From Chloroflexota bacterium (GTDB taxonomy: Bacteria; Chloroflexota; Anaerolineae; UBA7937; B3-Chlor), in NCBI GenBank assembly GCA_030603665.1, contig JAUVXJ010000002.1, positions 62,001 to 126,000 of the forward strand: DNA of 64,000 nucleotides. Direction: 5' to 3'. The notes under the pieces are model-generated. The model saw only the letters and a program-made list of their open reading frames with translations, was not told where the DNA came from and ran no database searches. Positions 54,612 to 64,000 of this stretch are shown here, piece after piece; position 1 is the first letter of the stretch, and every line of letters begins with the position of its first letter. Both the position numbers and the translations under genes were made by a program.

Positions 54612-55640
54612 GTGCTGAGAAGCGTGTCAGGTATGTTGCTGGCGATCATGATCCTCAGTGCCCTTGCTGGTTGCGGAGGCAGCCAATCGCAGATTCCGAC
54701 TCCTCCCGCGGCGCCAGTGGACAAGATAGTCTTCATGGCCGATCATGAGGAGAGCGACGACATATTCATGGTCGCGGCAGATGGCACCGGTCTCACGAAT
54801 CTCACCAAGACTCCCCACGACGATGTACTATACTCCTGGTCGCCCGACGGACGCCAGATCGTGTTCGTGACCAACCGCGATGGCAACTCCGAAGTCTACA
54901 GCATGCATGCCGATGGCGCCTATCCGCGCAATCTGAGCGATCACCCGGCGGACGATGGTTTTCCAGCCTGGTCGCCCGACAGCGAGAAGATCGCTTTCGT
55001 CACCAATCGCGATGGCAACTGGGAGATCTATGTGGTTAACGCCGATGGCTCCCAGCCTACCAGACTCACTACCAGTCCTGCCGTTGACGGCCATCCCGCG
55101 TGGTCTCCAGACGGTACTCGTATCGTCTTCGTATCCCAGCGCGACGGCAATGATGACATCTATGTTATGAACAGCGACGGCACCACACAGACGCGGCTAA
55201 CCATCCACCCTTCGACAGATACCAAGCCTGCCTATTCTCCCGACGCAAGCCGCATCGCGTTTGAATCAGACCGCGAGGGCAGCGTCGATGTCTACGCGAT
55301 GAACGCCGACGGCACTGACCAGTACAGTCTTTCCCAAAGCGAAGCCCCTGACGGAGACTTCGCCTGGTCGCCCGATAGCCAGACTATCGTCTTCTCCTCA
55401 GAGCGTGATGGCAATGCCGAGATTTATCTCGTCCGCCTCAGCGACGGGAATCTGGCAAATCTCACCAACGATGCTGGCCAGGACGTGCTCCCCTCGTGGT
55501 CGTCCGACGGCCAGAAGATAGTCTTCACGTCGCTGCGAGATGACAACGCCGACATCTACGTCATGGATCGGGATGGGAGCAATCTCCAACGGCTCACCGA
55601 TCATCCGGGCAGTGAGTGGGCGCCTCTCTGGGTCCCCTAA
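54612..55640 (+). CDS. TolB-like seven-repeat beta-propeller lipoprotein
   Basis: A 342-residue secreted lipoprotein: signal peptide with lipobox LAGC (MLLAIMILSALAGC), then seven tandem repeats of about 43 residues with the pattern WSPDGxxIVFVTNRDGNxEIYxMNADG. This is a WD40-like PD40 propeller as in TolB. DNA of repeats 2 and 3 is nearly identical over short stretches. The start is GTG with GGAGGT six bases ahead. No Tol-Pal genes lie near and Chloroflexota usually lack a TolAQR system, so a role as a surface protein-binding platform is inferred. Confidence 0.9.
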   Translation: MLRSVSGMLLAIMILSALAGCGGSQSQIPTPPAAPVDKIVFMADHEESDDIFMVAADGTGLTNLTKTPHDDVLYSWSPDGRQIVFVTNRDGNSEVYSMHADGAYPRNLSDHPADDGFPAWSPDSEKIAFVTNRDGNWEIYVVNADGSQPTRLTTSPAVDGHPAWSPDGTRIVFVSQRDGNDDIYVMNSDGTTQTRLTIHPSTDTKPAYSPDASRIAFESDREGSVDVYAMNADGTDQYSLSQSEAPDGDFAWSPDSQTIVFSSERDGNAEIYLVRLSDGNLANLTNDAGQDVLPSWSSDGQKIVFTSLRDDNADIYVMDRDGSNLQRLTDHPGSEWAPLWVP

Positions 55641-56800
55641 CCGGGCTCTCGCTCGTGCAGATCCTCGTAGATGGCCAGGAGCTTCTCCCCCGCCGCCTGC
55701 CACGTGAACTCGGCTGCCCGAGACAGGCCCCTGCGAACCAAATCGTCACGAAGCTCAGAATCAGCCAACACCTTTCTGATGGTCTCCGCCAGGGCCTCGG
55801 TGTCATCCGGGGGTGCCATCAGTCCGGCCTCTCCAACCACCTCCGGCAATGACGAACTGTCAGACGTGATCACCGGGGTACCGCACGCCATAGCCTCCAG
55901 TGGCGGCAGGCCAAAGCCCTCATAGAGCGATGGAAACACCAGTAGGTCGGACAGGCAGTAGACTGCGGGCAGATGCTCTTCGGGCAGGTATCCCAGAAAG
56001 GTGACGTCCTCCTGGAGGGACAATTCCTCAACGCGGCGAAATATGCCGTCGTACAGCCACCCCTTTCCCCCTGCAATCACCAGCTTGTGCTCCAAGTCAC
56101 CCCCAGCACGCAGCACCGCGTAGGCGTCGAGTAGCCTGATCAGATTCTTGCGAGGCTCGAGCGTACCCACGCTGAGTATGAAGGGAGAGTCCAAACTGTA
56201 TAACTCTTTGACTGCTGCCAAAGCTTGCTGGTCCCCGATCACTCTGAACGCCTGGTCCACTCCAGGATAAACGACCTGCACTCGCTCCGGTGGAACTCCG
56301 AACAACTCGATGATATCCTGTCTTGTATGCTCCGAGTCCCCCAGGATCAGGTCAGCCTCCTCGAGACTACGAGGCACCGCCGTGCCTAGGTACCCCCTGA
56401 GGTTTGGCTCCGCCCCCTCAGGATAGCGCAGAAAGGAAAGGTCATGGATGGTGACCAACGTCTTCCCGCGGCGCAGCGGAGGCAGCACATAGTCCGGCGA
56501 ATGGAACACGTCTACCGAGCCTAGTATGAGGTCTACAGGCAGCGGCACACGCAACCGGTGCCAGATGATGGTCCACAATCTCGGAGACAGAGGGAGCTTC
56601 CTTATCTTGAAGTTGTCAGCGATCTCCAGCCCGACCCCTCTGGCGTCGAATCCGCCAGCCTCCCCTTCTCCTCCTGCCACGATAAGTGCGAATGAGTGTT
56701 CGCCACCCAGCCTGGCCAGGGCACCGACGATACCGCGAGTGTACCGTCCAATGCCGGCTCGTTGATGAGCGGCAGCCGTACAATCTATGCCGATGCGCAA
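55637..56800 (-). CDS. GT4-family glycosyltransferase
   Basis: Adds a sugar (mannose-like by family trend) in envelope polysaccharide synthesis. The 387-residue GT-B protein has [22 protein letters not shown], the [14 protein letters not shown] segment, [37 protein letters not shown] and the EX7E motif [23 protein letters not shown]. It overlaps the lipoprotein stop by four bases (convergent) and lies downstream of GtrA and an O-antigen ligase on the same strand, so a common polysaccharide role is likely. Confidence 0.92.
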   Translation of the reverse strand: MRIGIDCTAAAHQRAGIGRYTRGIVGALARLGGEHSFALIVAGGEGEAGGFDARGVGLEIADNFKIRKLPLSPRLWTIIWHRLRVPLPVDLILGSVDVFHSPDYVLPPLRRGKTLVTIHDLSFLRYPEGAEPNLRGYLGTAVPRSLEEADLILGDSEHTRQDIIELFGVPPERVQVVYPGVDQAFRVIGDQQALAAVKELYSLDSPFILSVGTLEPRKNLIRLLDAYAVLRAGGDLEHKLVIAGGKGWLYDGIFRRVEELSLQEDVTFLGYLPEEHLPAVYCLSDLLVFPSLYEGFGLPPLEAMACGTPVITSDSSSLPEVVGEAGLMAPPDDTEALAETIRKVLADSELRDDLVRRGLSRAAEFTWQAAGEKLLAIYEDLHEREPG

Positions 56801-56841
56801 CTTCCCACGACCTCACCCATCCAGGAGCTCACCACACCGGC

Positions 56842-57261
56842 TCACTCAATGTCACGGTAGGTCCAGACACGATTGACGCCGAAGTTCCAGAAGAGGACCA
56901 CGACCGTGGCCGTAGCCTTGGAGATGTTGTAGCCCAAGGTGCCCCAGACGTGGAAGATCAGTCCGTCCAATCCAAGGAAGATCACCTGGTTGATCACGTA
57001 CCCACCCAGGCTCACCAACCCAAACTGGACAAGCTGGGGAACCAGCGCCTTCTCGCGTGATTCAGGGAATGTCCACAGCCTATTCCAGATGAAGTTGCTC
57101 ACCACCGCCGCGGAGAAGGAGCACGTACTGGCCCAGAACTTGCTGAAGTCAAAACCAAGGATCAACACGTTCAGAACGGTGAAATCCACTATAGTCCCGA
57201 TGATGCCCACCACAGCGAACTTGGCGAACCGGACCAGTTCTCGGCGGTTGGCCACAATCAT
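56842..57261 (-). CDS. GtrA-family membrane protein
   Basis: Small four-helix membrane protein likely to flip polyprenyl-linked sugars. The 139-residue product shows FAKFAVVGIIGTIVDFTVLNVLIL, NFIWNRLWTFPESREK and VQFGLVSLGGYVINQVIFL, ending NFGVNRVWTYRD, a typical GtrA pattern. The start is uncertain: the frame is open to 57411, which would overlap the ligase gene by 71 bp, and a GTG at 57318 is possible. The ATG at 57261 gives the normal family length. Confidence 0.85.
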   Translation of the reverse strand: MIVANRRELVRFAKFAVVGIIGTIVDFTVLNVLILGFDFSKFWASTCSFSAAVVSNFIWNRLWTFPESREKALVPQLVQFGLVSLGGYVINQVIFLGLDGLIFHVWGTLGYNISKATATVVVLFWNFGVNRVWTYRDIE

Positions 57262-57340
57262 CGCATGCAGCCTGCGCCACCGCGGACGCGAGTTAAGATG
57301 GATCACAAATCTGGACACAGCACGGTTGCTCAAGATCGAA

Positions 57341-58975
57341 TCAGGTCGCTTGGACAACAGACACCTCTCGTCTCCTATGGAACACAGGGAGTAGGCCAAG
57401 AAGCATGGCAAAGTGCATGTTCATGCCATGCACGTACAGATTGTCAAATAGACTATGCGTGGCAAACGCGGCCAGAACCCCGAGAACGCCCAAGGCCACT
57501 CCCTGATATGCACCTTTGAGAGACCTCACAGCACTCCACCCATGCCGGAAGCACGCGCCGAGCAGAAACAGATACGCGGCGAGACCCACCAGGCCGGTCT
57601 CCGCCGCGATGTGCAGGTAGTAGTTGTGGGCATGCCCCAGGGCATCCTTCCAGCCCGGCAAGGCGTAGGCAGGGTACGTGGGAACGTAGTTCCCGATCCC
57701 CACTCCGAGGATGGGATGATCTCCCAGCATCCACAGAGCGGCCTCCCAGTGGGCCAGCCTTTCCACGACTGCGAAGTTCTCGTCGGTCACGTGCACTCCC
57801 CGCACATTGGGCAGTTGGATGTAGGGCAGGAAATCGGAGAAGCGCTGCGTGATTGCCGATGGCAGCAAGGTATCCCCGCCAAGACCCATCAGCATGAACA
57901 CAAGCAGCAGGGCCAGTATCACAAGAAGCCAGGGCCAGCGGCGACGCAGAGACACATAGGTCCCCAATCCCGTACCCATCCCGGCCAATGCCCCAAGTAC
58001 CGAGGTCAAAACCACACCCGGTCCCCAGGTGCGCAGCCATGCGATTCCGAGGGCCGCGCCAGCCAGCCCACCCAGGACACCGCTTCTCAATTCGCTGAAC
58101 ACTCTCTGCCAGATTCCCAGCACGACCACGACGGCGGCCCCTGCGGCAAACCCAAGCCACGCGCCACGAGACCAGCTCATCACCAGAGCGGCACCCGCCA
58201 GACAGAGGGTCACTGCCGCCAGGCACCAAGTCACCAAGTCCCACAGGCCGCGCCACCGCCAGCGCGCCAGGAACAGACTCATCGCTAAGGGGAGAACAAG
58301 GGCCAGGTAGCCCCCATACGGGTTGGGCTGCTGGAAAGTACCGTAAGCTCGCATGAATCGATCGAAGAGGACAAACCCCTCAGGTCCCACGCGACCGAAG
58401 AACTGGTAGATGCCCAGCAGAGCCTCCAGGCAACCAGCGAGTAGGATGAGGGCCACCATGAGCTTGGCCTCTCTAAGGCCCACCAGATTCACGACGAGGA
58501 GGTACACGGCTAACAACTCCAACCATAACAGCAGCCCCTTGAGACCCCACTGGAGGGAGAGAGCGCTCATGATAGAGAAACATGCTACGAACAGGAAGAT
58601 CAACAAAGGCACTAGGAGAGGAGGGTGGCGTGTTCTGACATCTCTGCGGGCCAGCATCCGCGCCAACCAAGCCGCAAGAGTCAGAGCTGCCAGGGCCTCA
58701 GCGCCTCCCACAACCATAACGCCAAAGCTGATCTCTTTGAGTGAGCCAAAGGGGATGGCAAAAACGAGCAGGTACAGCCCGATGACTGGCCGTATGAGGA
58801 TCAGTAGGAGTGCCCCGGCGGCTGCGGTGACGTATGCTGCCCAGCTGAGTGGCAGTAGCGCCAATGCCAACCCCGCAACGACGACCAGCACCGCCACCAG
58901 GGCTGAGTACAGTATCCGCTCAGAGATCGGGCCCAGTTGTCTGCATGCTCCAATGACGGAAGCGGACGCGTTCAC
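57341..58975 (-). CDS. O-antigen ligase/polymerase-like membrane protein (Wzy_C family)
   Basis: Attaches or polymerises glycan repeats on lipid carriers. The 544-residue protein has many hydrophobic segments, an RAYGTFQQPNPYGGYLAL motif typical of the WaaL/Wzy family, and the large periplasmic loop ending HPILGVGIGNYVPTYPAYALPGWKDALGHAHNYYLHIAAETGLVG, of which the G-x-G-N and H-A-H-N-x-x-L pattern is characteristic. Start GTG at 58975 without a strong ribosome site; an internal start is possible. It belongs to the glycan gene group on this strand. Confidence 0.88.
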   Translation of the reverse strand: MNASASVIGACRQLGPISERILYSALVAVLVVVAGLALALLPLSWAAYVTAAAGALLLILIRPVIGLYLLVFAIPFGSLKEISFGVMVVGGAEALAALTLAAWLARMLARRDVRTRHPPLLVPLLIFLFVACFSIMSALSLQWGLKGLLLWLELLAVYLLVVNLVGLREAKLMVALILLAGCLEALLGIYQFFGRVGPEGFVLFDRFMRAYGTFQQPNPYGGYLALVLPLAMSLFLARWRWRGLWDLVTWCLAAVTLCLAGAALVMSWSRGAWLGFAAGAAVVVVLGIWQRVFSELRSGVLGGLAGAALGIAWLRTWGPGVVLTSVLGALAGMGTGLGTYVSLRRRWPWLLVILALLLVFMLMGLGGDTLLPSAITQRFSDFLPYIQLPNVRGVHVTDENFAVVERLAHWEAALWMLGDHPILGVGIGNYVPTYPAYALPGWKDALGHAHNYYLHIAAETGLVGLAAYLFLLGACFRHGWSAVRSLKGAYQGVALGVLGVLAAFATHSLFDNLYVHGMNMHFAMLLGLLPVFHRRREVSVVQAT

Positions 58976-59006
58976 GACTGGATGATAGGCCGAATAACTA
59001 CCTTTG

Positions 59007-59411
59007 TCAACGCCGCGGCAGCACTTCCCTGGCCCGTAGCACGCTCCCTGTCACGAGCAAGGCCAGGAAGGCTCCAAGAACGTCGAAACCCACATCCAGA
59101 GGCCGTGGATTCCGTCCTGGCACAAAGTACTGATGCAGCTCGTCGGAGATGGCATATAGTCCCGCGATGGCGAAGGCGCAGAGCAAGTGGCCCGTGGTGG
59201 TGGCCTGGTCGCCACCCCGCAACGCCCACAGAGCAAGCCCAGCCAGGATGCCGTACTCGACCATGTGACCCAGCTTCTTGATGATCAGCTCCATCATCGC
59301 CTCAGGATGGTGAGGTAAGTCGGGCTGTGCAGACAGGTAGAAGATCGCTGCCATCCACAGGAGGACGGGCAACCAGCGGATCGCTTTCCGGCCAATGTGC
59401 AGCGCGCTCAT
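59007..59411 (-). CDS. VanZ-like membrane protein
   Basis: A 134-residue protein with four hydrophobic segments and the VanZ pattern: WLPVLLWMAAIFYLSAQPDL, KLGHMVEYGILAGLALWAL, AISDELHQYFVPGRNPRPLDVGFDVLGAFLALLV. Role is unknown outside teicoplanin resistance; in this setting it probably belongs to envelope biogenesis. Its start overlaps the glycosyltransferase stop by four bases, so the two are coupled. Confidence 0.9.
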   Translation of the reverse strand: MSALHIGRKAIRWLPVLLWMAAIFYLSAQPDLPHHPEAMMELIIKKLGHMVEYGILAGLALWALRGGDQATTTGHLLCAFAIAGLYAISDELHQYFVPGRNPRPLDVGFDVLGAFLALLVTGSVLRAREVLPRR

Positions 59412-60610
59412 CCGTCGTAGGCCCTCTCCGCGACCGCTGCCATCTTGTGCCAGCCGAATTCCTCCATGATGCGGCGCCTGGCCTGCTTGCCCAGTCGAGA
59501 TCTCAACTGGCGGTCGCTGAGAAGACGAAGGACTCCTGCCGCGAAGGCGTCCATGTCTCCGGGTGTCACGAGATAGCCCGAAGACATGTGCTCGATGTAC
59601 TCGCTGACCTGCCCCACATCGTCGGCCACCACGGGCAGCTCGGCTGCCATCAGATCCACGAGCTTTGCCGGGCAGCGGGCCCTGTTCAAGAGAGTGTCCT
59701 CCAAAGGAAGAATGGCCAGGTCAGAGGCAGCGAAGTACCCCGCAAGTTCACTTCTCTCCCGCCAGCCGGCGTAGGCAACGCACGAAGCGAGTCCGGCCTC
59801 CTGAGCCAGGGCCAGGAAACGTTCCTCCTCCCCTCCCAAGAGACCGCTTCCCACCACCAGCAGACGAGTCGACGGCATCTCCGTCACCACCCTGTCGAAA
59901 GCGCCTAGGACGGAGGCGTGGTCGAACTCGAAGAACCTGGTGAGGAGCAGCACGACGGGGTTATCTCCCAAGGCCCGCTCTACCCGAACCCTCGTTCCGG
60001 CTTCCTGGTCGGGCACCTCTTCCGATAAGGCCGCGCCGTTGGGGAGGTAGGATATCCTGCCCTCGTCAACCCCCATCTCCAGGGCGAGATCTACCAACGT
60101 CCTGCTGGCTACCGTCAACGCATGGCAGTGCTTCATGCCCCACCTTTCCTGCCAAGCGAAGAAACGCTTCTCCAGCCAGGAGTAATCCCCAATCTCATTC
60201 CAGCCCCCACGCCCTTCCCAATCATCGCTGTCCAGCACAATCCGCGCATCGGCCAAGTGCAGCCTCGTCAGATACCACGTCAGTAACGCCGCCAGGCCAG
60301 CATATCCTTTTGGTTTGAAGAAGTGCAGCACGCTTGGATGCCCGGCCAGGGCCCGACGAACCAGACGCCCTACGATGAGGGCATCTCTCCACACAGGGAC
60401 TGACGAAGGAAGACTAACATTGGAGATGGAAGCGCCGCCCTCCTGCCATGCCTGACCGCTGTCCTCAGGGCAACTCCAGGGAGGAAGCACTACCTCGACG
60501 TCATGACCGCGGGCGGCGAGGGCCTTGGCTAGGGGCAATGCGCGCCGGGACATGGTACCGTGCGGCCTGAGCCCGAATGGGCCCACCATCACCACCTTCA
60601 TCTGCACCAC
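59408..60610 (-). CDS. Glycosyltransferase, GT-B fold (GT4-like)
   Basis: A 400-residue protein with MVGPFGLRPHGTMSRRALPLAKALAARGHDVEVV at the N-terminus, HFFKPKGYAGLAAL, LLTRFFEFDHASVLGAFDRV and the C-terminal donor domain (CVAYAGWRERSELAGYFAASDLAILP, AELPVVADDVGQVSEYIEHMSSGYLV). The catalytic EX7E is loosely conserved. It is the first gene of the four-gene minus-strand glycan group and overlaps the VanZ gene. The upstream 195-bp gap holds no clear promoter that I can see. Confidence 0.88.
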   Translation of the reverse strand: MVQMKVVMVGPFGLRPHGTMSRRALPLAKALAARGHDVEVVLPPWSCPEDSGQAWQEGGASISNVSLPSSVPVWRDALIVGRLVRRALAGHPSVLHFFKPKGYAGLAALLTWYLTRLHLADARIVLDSDDWEGRGGWNEIGDYSWLEKRFFAWQERWGMKHCHALTVASRTLVDLALEMGVDEGRISYLPNGAALSEEVPDQEAGTRVRVERALGDNPVVLLLTRFFEFDHASVLGAFDRVVTEMPSTRLLVVGSGLLGGEEERFLALAQEAGLASCVAYAGWRERSELAGYFAASDLAILPLEDTLLNRARCPAKLVDLMAAELPVVADDVGQVSEYIEHMSSGYLVTPGDMDAFAAGVLRLLSDRQLRSRLGKQARRRIMEEFGWHKMAAVAERAYDG

Positions 60611-60805
60611 TCAGCGCGCATTGCGGTCAAGACATCGTCAAACAGCCTTGGAACGCCAACCAGGCGCTGCCCATCCCGGCATGCACTTGTTCTCACCTGG
60701 CCAAGTAACGGGCCAAACACGCTGGCCTCCGATTGACACCCGCCTCCGGAGCAGCGACTTCAGCGAAAGCGGACCGCAGCCACCGGACGCCGCTCAGCCC
60801 GCCTT

Positions 60806-62311
60806 CTAGAGACCATAGATATCGCCGAACTTCTCCCGCAGGTAGCGCAGGTAGGGCTTGGCCGTCAGCCCACTGCCCGTGATCCTGGTGAGCAACTCAA
60901 CGGGCTCGAACTTGGACCCATGCCTATGCACATTCTCACGAAGCCAACCCAGCAGTGCACCGAACTCTCCCTTTTCGATCCCGCTCTCCAGATCAGGGAT
61001 GTCCTCGTAGATCTTGCCCCATAGCTGGGCAGCGACCAGATTGCCAAGTGCATACGTCGGGAAGTAGCCGATCATGCCCCCAGACCAATGGATATCCTGT
61101 AGCACCCCTACCGCATCGTCGGGTGGTACCAGCCCCAAGAACTCTTCGAACTTGGAGTTCCACGCTTCGGGGAGGTCGCCCACGTCCAGTGTTCCCTCCA
61201 TCATCGCTATCTCCAGCTCGAAGCGCAGCATGATGTGCAGGTTGTAGGTGGCCTCATCCGCTTCCACTCTGATCAGCGAAGGCATCACCTTGTTGACGGC
61301 GCGGTAGAAGGTCTTCAGGTCCACCTGTCCCAGTTGACCGGGAAAGACCTCTTGGAGCCGCTCATAGAATCCCACCCAGAAGGCCCGGCTGCGTCCCACC
61401 AGGTTCTCCCACATCCGCGATTGGGACTCATGTACGGCCAGCGAAGTTGTAACGCCTAAGGGAGCCCTGTCGAACTCTGGATTGACACCCTGCTCGTACA
61501 TGGCGTGGCCCGCTTCGTGCATTGTGCCAAAGAGGGCCGTGTTGAGAAAACCCGTGTCGAAGCGAGTGGTGATTCGGACGTCACCCGTTCCGAAGCCCGA
61601 GGTGAACGGATGTACAGCCTTGTCTTGTCTCCCACTTTCGAGGTCATACCCCAGGGCCTTCGCCACCTCGATGCCGAAATCCCACTGCTTCTGCTCGTCG
61701 AACTGTTGGTGCACCACAGAATCGTCCACCGGCCTGCCGCGGTCCACAATGTCCTGCACCAGCGAGATCTGCGCGGGCCTCAGCTCGTCGAAGACAGCCT
61801 TGACCTCCGCCATCTTCATTCCAGGCTCGAAATCGTCCAACAGCGGATCGTACACATGATCGAATGGCGCGAAGAAATCCGCATAATCGCGGCGCAATTG
61901 TACGATCTCTTCCAGTGGCTCTTGGAACTGCGAGAAATCCGCCTCCGCCCTCGCCTTCTCCCAGACCTGGTGGGCTAGAGCAGTCACTCGCCTGAACTCT
62001 GCCACCCATTCCGAGGGCACCCTCCGCGCCTTGTCAAACTCACGCCGCGCCTTCCGCACCGTGCGGACTTCATCGGAGTCAGGGTCGAGGCCCTCAACTT
62101 CCGACTCTGCCGCCTCCAATGCCGCCCCCATGTCATCACTCACCAATTGCTCGTGAGCCACGCGTCCCAGGGTGGCGAGTTGCATCGCCCTTCCCTGCGC
62201 GCCCCCGGGGGGCATGTAGGTCTGCTGATCCCAGCCCAACACACCTCCCGCCGCTTCGAGATCAGCTACAATACCGAACTGCTTGCGTAGTTCCTCCAAT
62301 CCTGCCCCCAT
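60806..62311 (-). CDS. Thermostable-type carboxypeptidase M32
   Basis: Zinc metallocarboxypeptidase removing C-terminal residues. The 501-residue, mostly helical product has the active-site GTMHEAGHAMYEQG (HEXXH), followed by the HESQSRMWEN motif and the NLHIMLRFELE, DIHWSGGMIGYFPTYALGNL stretches typical of M32. The ATG at 62311 has AGGAGG at proper spacing and is preferred over 62332. Upstream lies glmS on the same strand, with a 156-bp gap. Confidence 0.95.
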   Translation of the reverse strand: MGAGLEELRKQFGIVADLEAAGGVLGWDQQTYMPPGGAQGRAMQLATLGRVAHEQLVSDDMGAALEAAESEVEGLDPDSDEVRTVRKARREFDKARRVPSEWVAEFRRVTALAHQVWEKARAEADFSQFQEPLEEIVQLRRDYADFFAPFDHVYDPLLDDFEPGMKMAEVKAVFDELRPAQISLVQDIVDRGRPVDDSVVHQQFDEQKQWDFGIEVAKALGYDLESGRQDKAVHPFTSGFGTGDVRITTRFDTGFLNTALFGTMHEAGHAMYEQGVNPEFDRAPLGVTTSLAVHESQSRMWENLVGRSRAFWVGFYERLQEVFPGQLGQVDLKTFYRAVNKVMPSLIRVEADEATYNLHIMLRFELEIAMMEGTLDVGDLPEAWNSKFEEFLGLVPPDDAVGVLQDIHWSGGMIGYFPTYALGNLVAAQLWGKIYEDIPDLESGIEKGEFGALLGWLRENVHRHGSKFEPVELLTRITGSGLTAKPYLRYLREKFGDIYGL

Positions 62312-62467
62312 GTATCCTCCTGAGACTACCAATGATACTGCTGCGCTCTCCGCACGCCTCGCCTATCGCAGCATGCGGGAGCCCATACCAGGCTTTCGAC
62401 AGACATCTTCTGGCTTCGTGTTCCAGCGGGCCAGATCCACCTGAGACTACATCACAGAGTGGCCACT

Positions 62468-64000
62468 CTACTCCACGGTCACGGATTTGGCTAGATTGCG
62501 CGGCTGATCCACATCGCAGCCACGCGCGACAGCCACGTAGTAGGCGAATAGCTGAAGCGGGACGATGGCCAAGATGGGGCTCAGATCCTCTCGTGTCTCC
62601 GGGATGTAGAACACCTCTTCGGAATGCGTCGCGATCACCTCGTCTCCCACGGTGGCCACCGATAGCACATCGGCTCGCCTCGCACGCACCTCCTGGATGT
62701 TGCTCAGGAGCTTCTCATAGGTGTCACTCTGGGGCACGATGGCAAACACCGGGAACCCCGAGTCCAACATGGCGATGGGACCATGCTTCAGTTCGCCTCC
62801 CGCATAGCCCTCGGCGTGGACGTAGCTGATCTCCTTGAGCTTCAAAGCCCCCTCGAGGGCGGTAGGATAGGCCAGGTTGCGGCCGATGAAGAAGAAACCC
62901 TGCCGGTCGGCGTACCGCCTGGCTACCTCGGCGATAGCCTCCTCCTGTTCCAGAATAGCCTCGACCTTGGAAGGCAATCCCCTCAGCTCACTCACCACCT
63001 CAGCGATCTCCTCGTCTGACAGGCGACTACGGCCGCGCGCCAGATCTAGAGCCAGGAGGCACAACACCACCAACTCCGTGAGATAGGTCTTGGTGGCAAC
63101 AACGCCAATCTCCGGACCAGCCTGAAGATAGAAGGTGGCGTCCGCGCCGCGAGTCACCGAGCTACCCACCACGTTGGTGATGGCCACCGTAGTTGCGCCC
63201 TTCTCCCGGGCCAGCCGGAACGCTGCCATTGTGTCAGCTGTCTCCCCCGATTGCGTGATGATCACGACCAACGTCTTGTCGTCGATCAGTGGATCGCGGT
63301 ACCGAAACTCAGACGCAACCTCTACGTCCACGGGAAGACCAGCCCACTTCTCCATCAGCAGCCTACCCACCAGTCCCGCGTAGTAGGACGTGCCACAGGC
63401 CACGACAGCCACCCTCTCAACGCGGTCAAAGTTTAGATGGGACCACTCGGAGAGATTCACGCGCCGGCCGTCGAGACGGCCACGGAGGGCGTTGATGATG
63501 GCCTCCGGCTGCTCATGCACTTCCTTGAGATAGAAGTGGGGGAAACCGCCTTTCTCCGCCGACTGGAGGTTCCAGGAGATCTGAAAGGGCTCACGCTGCA
63601 TCTCCTCTCCCTCCAGCGTGCGTATGATTACTCCTACCGGTGTCAAAGCCACTACTTCGCCATCGTCCAGCACGAGAGCTCGACGCGTATGCCTCATCAC
63701 GGCCGGGATGTCCGAAGCGAGGAAGTTCTCCCCGTGGCCCAAGCCCACGATCAAGGGCGAGAACAGCCGCGCCCCAACCAATACGTGCGGTTCATCTCGA
63801 CAGAAAGCGGCGACGGCATAGGCACCCCGCACCTTCCTCAGACCACAGCGCACAGCCTCAGGCAGAATAGGATCCTCATGTCCCTCCTCGGCCAGTCTGC
63901 CGTATTCCTCCTCGAAGAGGTGCGCCAGCACTTCGGTGTCTGTCTGGGAGACGAACTCGTGCCCGCTGCTCAGCAGCTCCTTCCGCAATTCGGTGTGATT
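62468..64000 (-). CDS. glmS: Glutamine-fructose-6-phosphate aminotransferase, 5' end outside window
   Basis: Makes glucosamine-6-phosphate, the first step to UDP-GlcNAc and cell-wall precursors. The frame is open to the right edge, so the N-terminal nucleophile Cys and the first ~100 residues are missing. Visible are SQTDTEVLAHL of the glutaminase domain, the first SIS domain (VACGTSYYAG, ITQSGETADTMAA), the second (GRNLAYPTALEGALKLKEISYVHAEGY, GGELKHGPIAML) and the terminal NLAKSVTVE. The TTG at 63988 is not the true start. 510 residues are visible. Confidence 0.96.
   Translation of the reverse strand, partial: NHTELRKELLSSGHEFVSQTDTEVLAHLFEEEYGRLAEEGHEDPILPEAVRCGLRKVRGAYAVAAFCRDEPHVLVGARLFSPLIVGLGHGENFLASDIPAVMRHTRRALVLDDGEVVALTPVGVIIRTLEGEEMQREPFQISWNLQSAEKGGFPHFYLKEVHEQPEAIINALRGRLDGRRVNLSEWSHLNFDRVERVAVVACGTSYYAGLVGRLLMEKWAGLPVDVEVASEFRYRDPLIDDKTLVVIITQSGETADTMAAFRLAREKGATTVAITNVVGSSVTRGADATFYLQAGPEIGVVATKTYLTELVVLCLLALDLARGRSRLSDEEIAEVVSELRGLPSKVEAILEQEEAIAEVARRYADRQGFFFIGRNLAYPTALEGALKLKEISYVHAEGYAGGELKHGPIAMLDSGFPVFAIVPQSDTYEKLLSNIQEVRARRADVLSVATVGDEVIATHSEEVFYIPETREDLSPILAIVPLQLFAYYVAVARGCDVDQPRNLAKSVTVE

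Noticed and set aside
1..64000. tRNA, rRNA, CRISPR arrays, insertion sequences, prophage or attachment sites
   Set aside because: None seen by eye; a dedicated scan was not possible.

Overview
The window (about 60% G+C, densely packed, no rRNA, tRNA, CRISPR array or insertion sequence seen) looks like chromosomal DNA of a strictly anaerobic, acetyl-CoA-pathway bacterium, most probably Chloroflexota (Anaerolineae or Dehalococcoidia-like). That placement is an inference from gene content (bacterial-type AcsABCDE, a topoisomerase I with an N-terminal zinc ribbon, a wide cell-envelope glycosyltransferase set, M32 peptidase) and not from any marker search.

Region 1 (1-21.9 kb, all on +) is a Wood-Ljungdahl block. 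The 3' end of the CO dehydrogenase gene is followed by acsB, acsD, acsC and acsE (carbonyl branch and methyl transfer). Next comes a 1,491-residue HdrA protein made of two HdrA units, the first interrupted by an NfnB/GltD-like NAD(P)H module. It is followed by an MvhD that needs read-through of an in-frame TGA (position 11483), almost certainly selenocysteine, then MetV and the small and large subunits of a [NiFe] hydrogenase. A RegB-like sensor kinase with a cyclic-nucleotide-type domain, MetF, two stand-alone receiver proteins, a second MetV and a second MetF follow. folD and a hydrogenase maturation protease close the block. Read together, the genes encode methylene-THF oxidation/reduction (FolD, MetVF), methyl transfer to the corrinoid protein (AcsE, AcsCD) and acetyl-CoA synthesis. 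They also encode a predicted flavin-based electron-bifurcating complex linking H2, NAD(P)H, ferredoxin and methylene-THF reduction, with no HdrB or HdrC in the window.

Region 2 (22-38 kb, all on -) holds an acyl-CoA synthetase, a CoA-disulfide-reductase-like flavoprotein, endonuclease IV, adenine deaminase, a lipoyl E2 acyltransferase with two subunit-binding domains, a membrane protein of unknown role, RecJ, and a three-gene AddAB-like set (Fe-S nuclease, UvrD-type helicase, second helicase-like ATPase).

Region 3 (38.2-48 kb, -) is an information-processing run from a well-formed promoter: ffh, rpsP, khpA, rimM, dprA, manC, topA, xerC/D and an M24 peptidase. Its rpsP encodes S16 fused to an RNA-polymerase alpha-CTD-like domain.

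Region 4 (48.1-64 kb, both strands) has tilS, an MscS channel, hpt, a GT39-type membrane glycosyltransferase, an aminotransferase, a seven-repeat TolB-like lipoprotein, a surface-polysaccharide set (two glycosyltransferases, GtrA, O-antigen ligase, VanZ), an M32 carboxypeptidase and glmS, which runs off the right edge.
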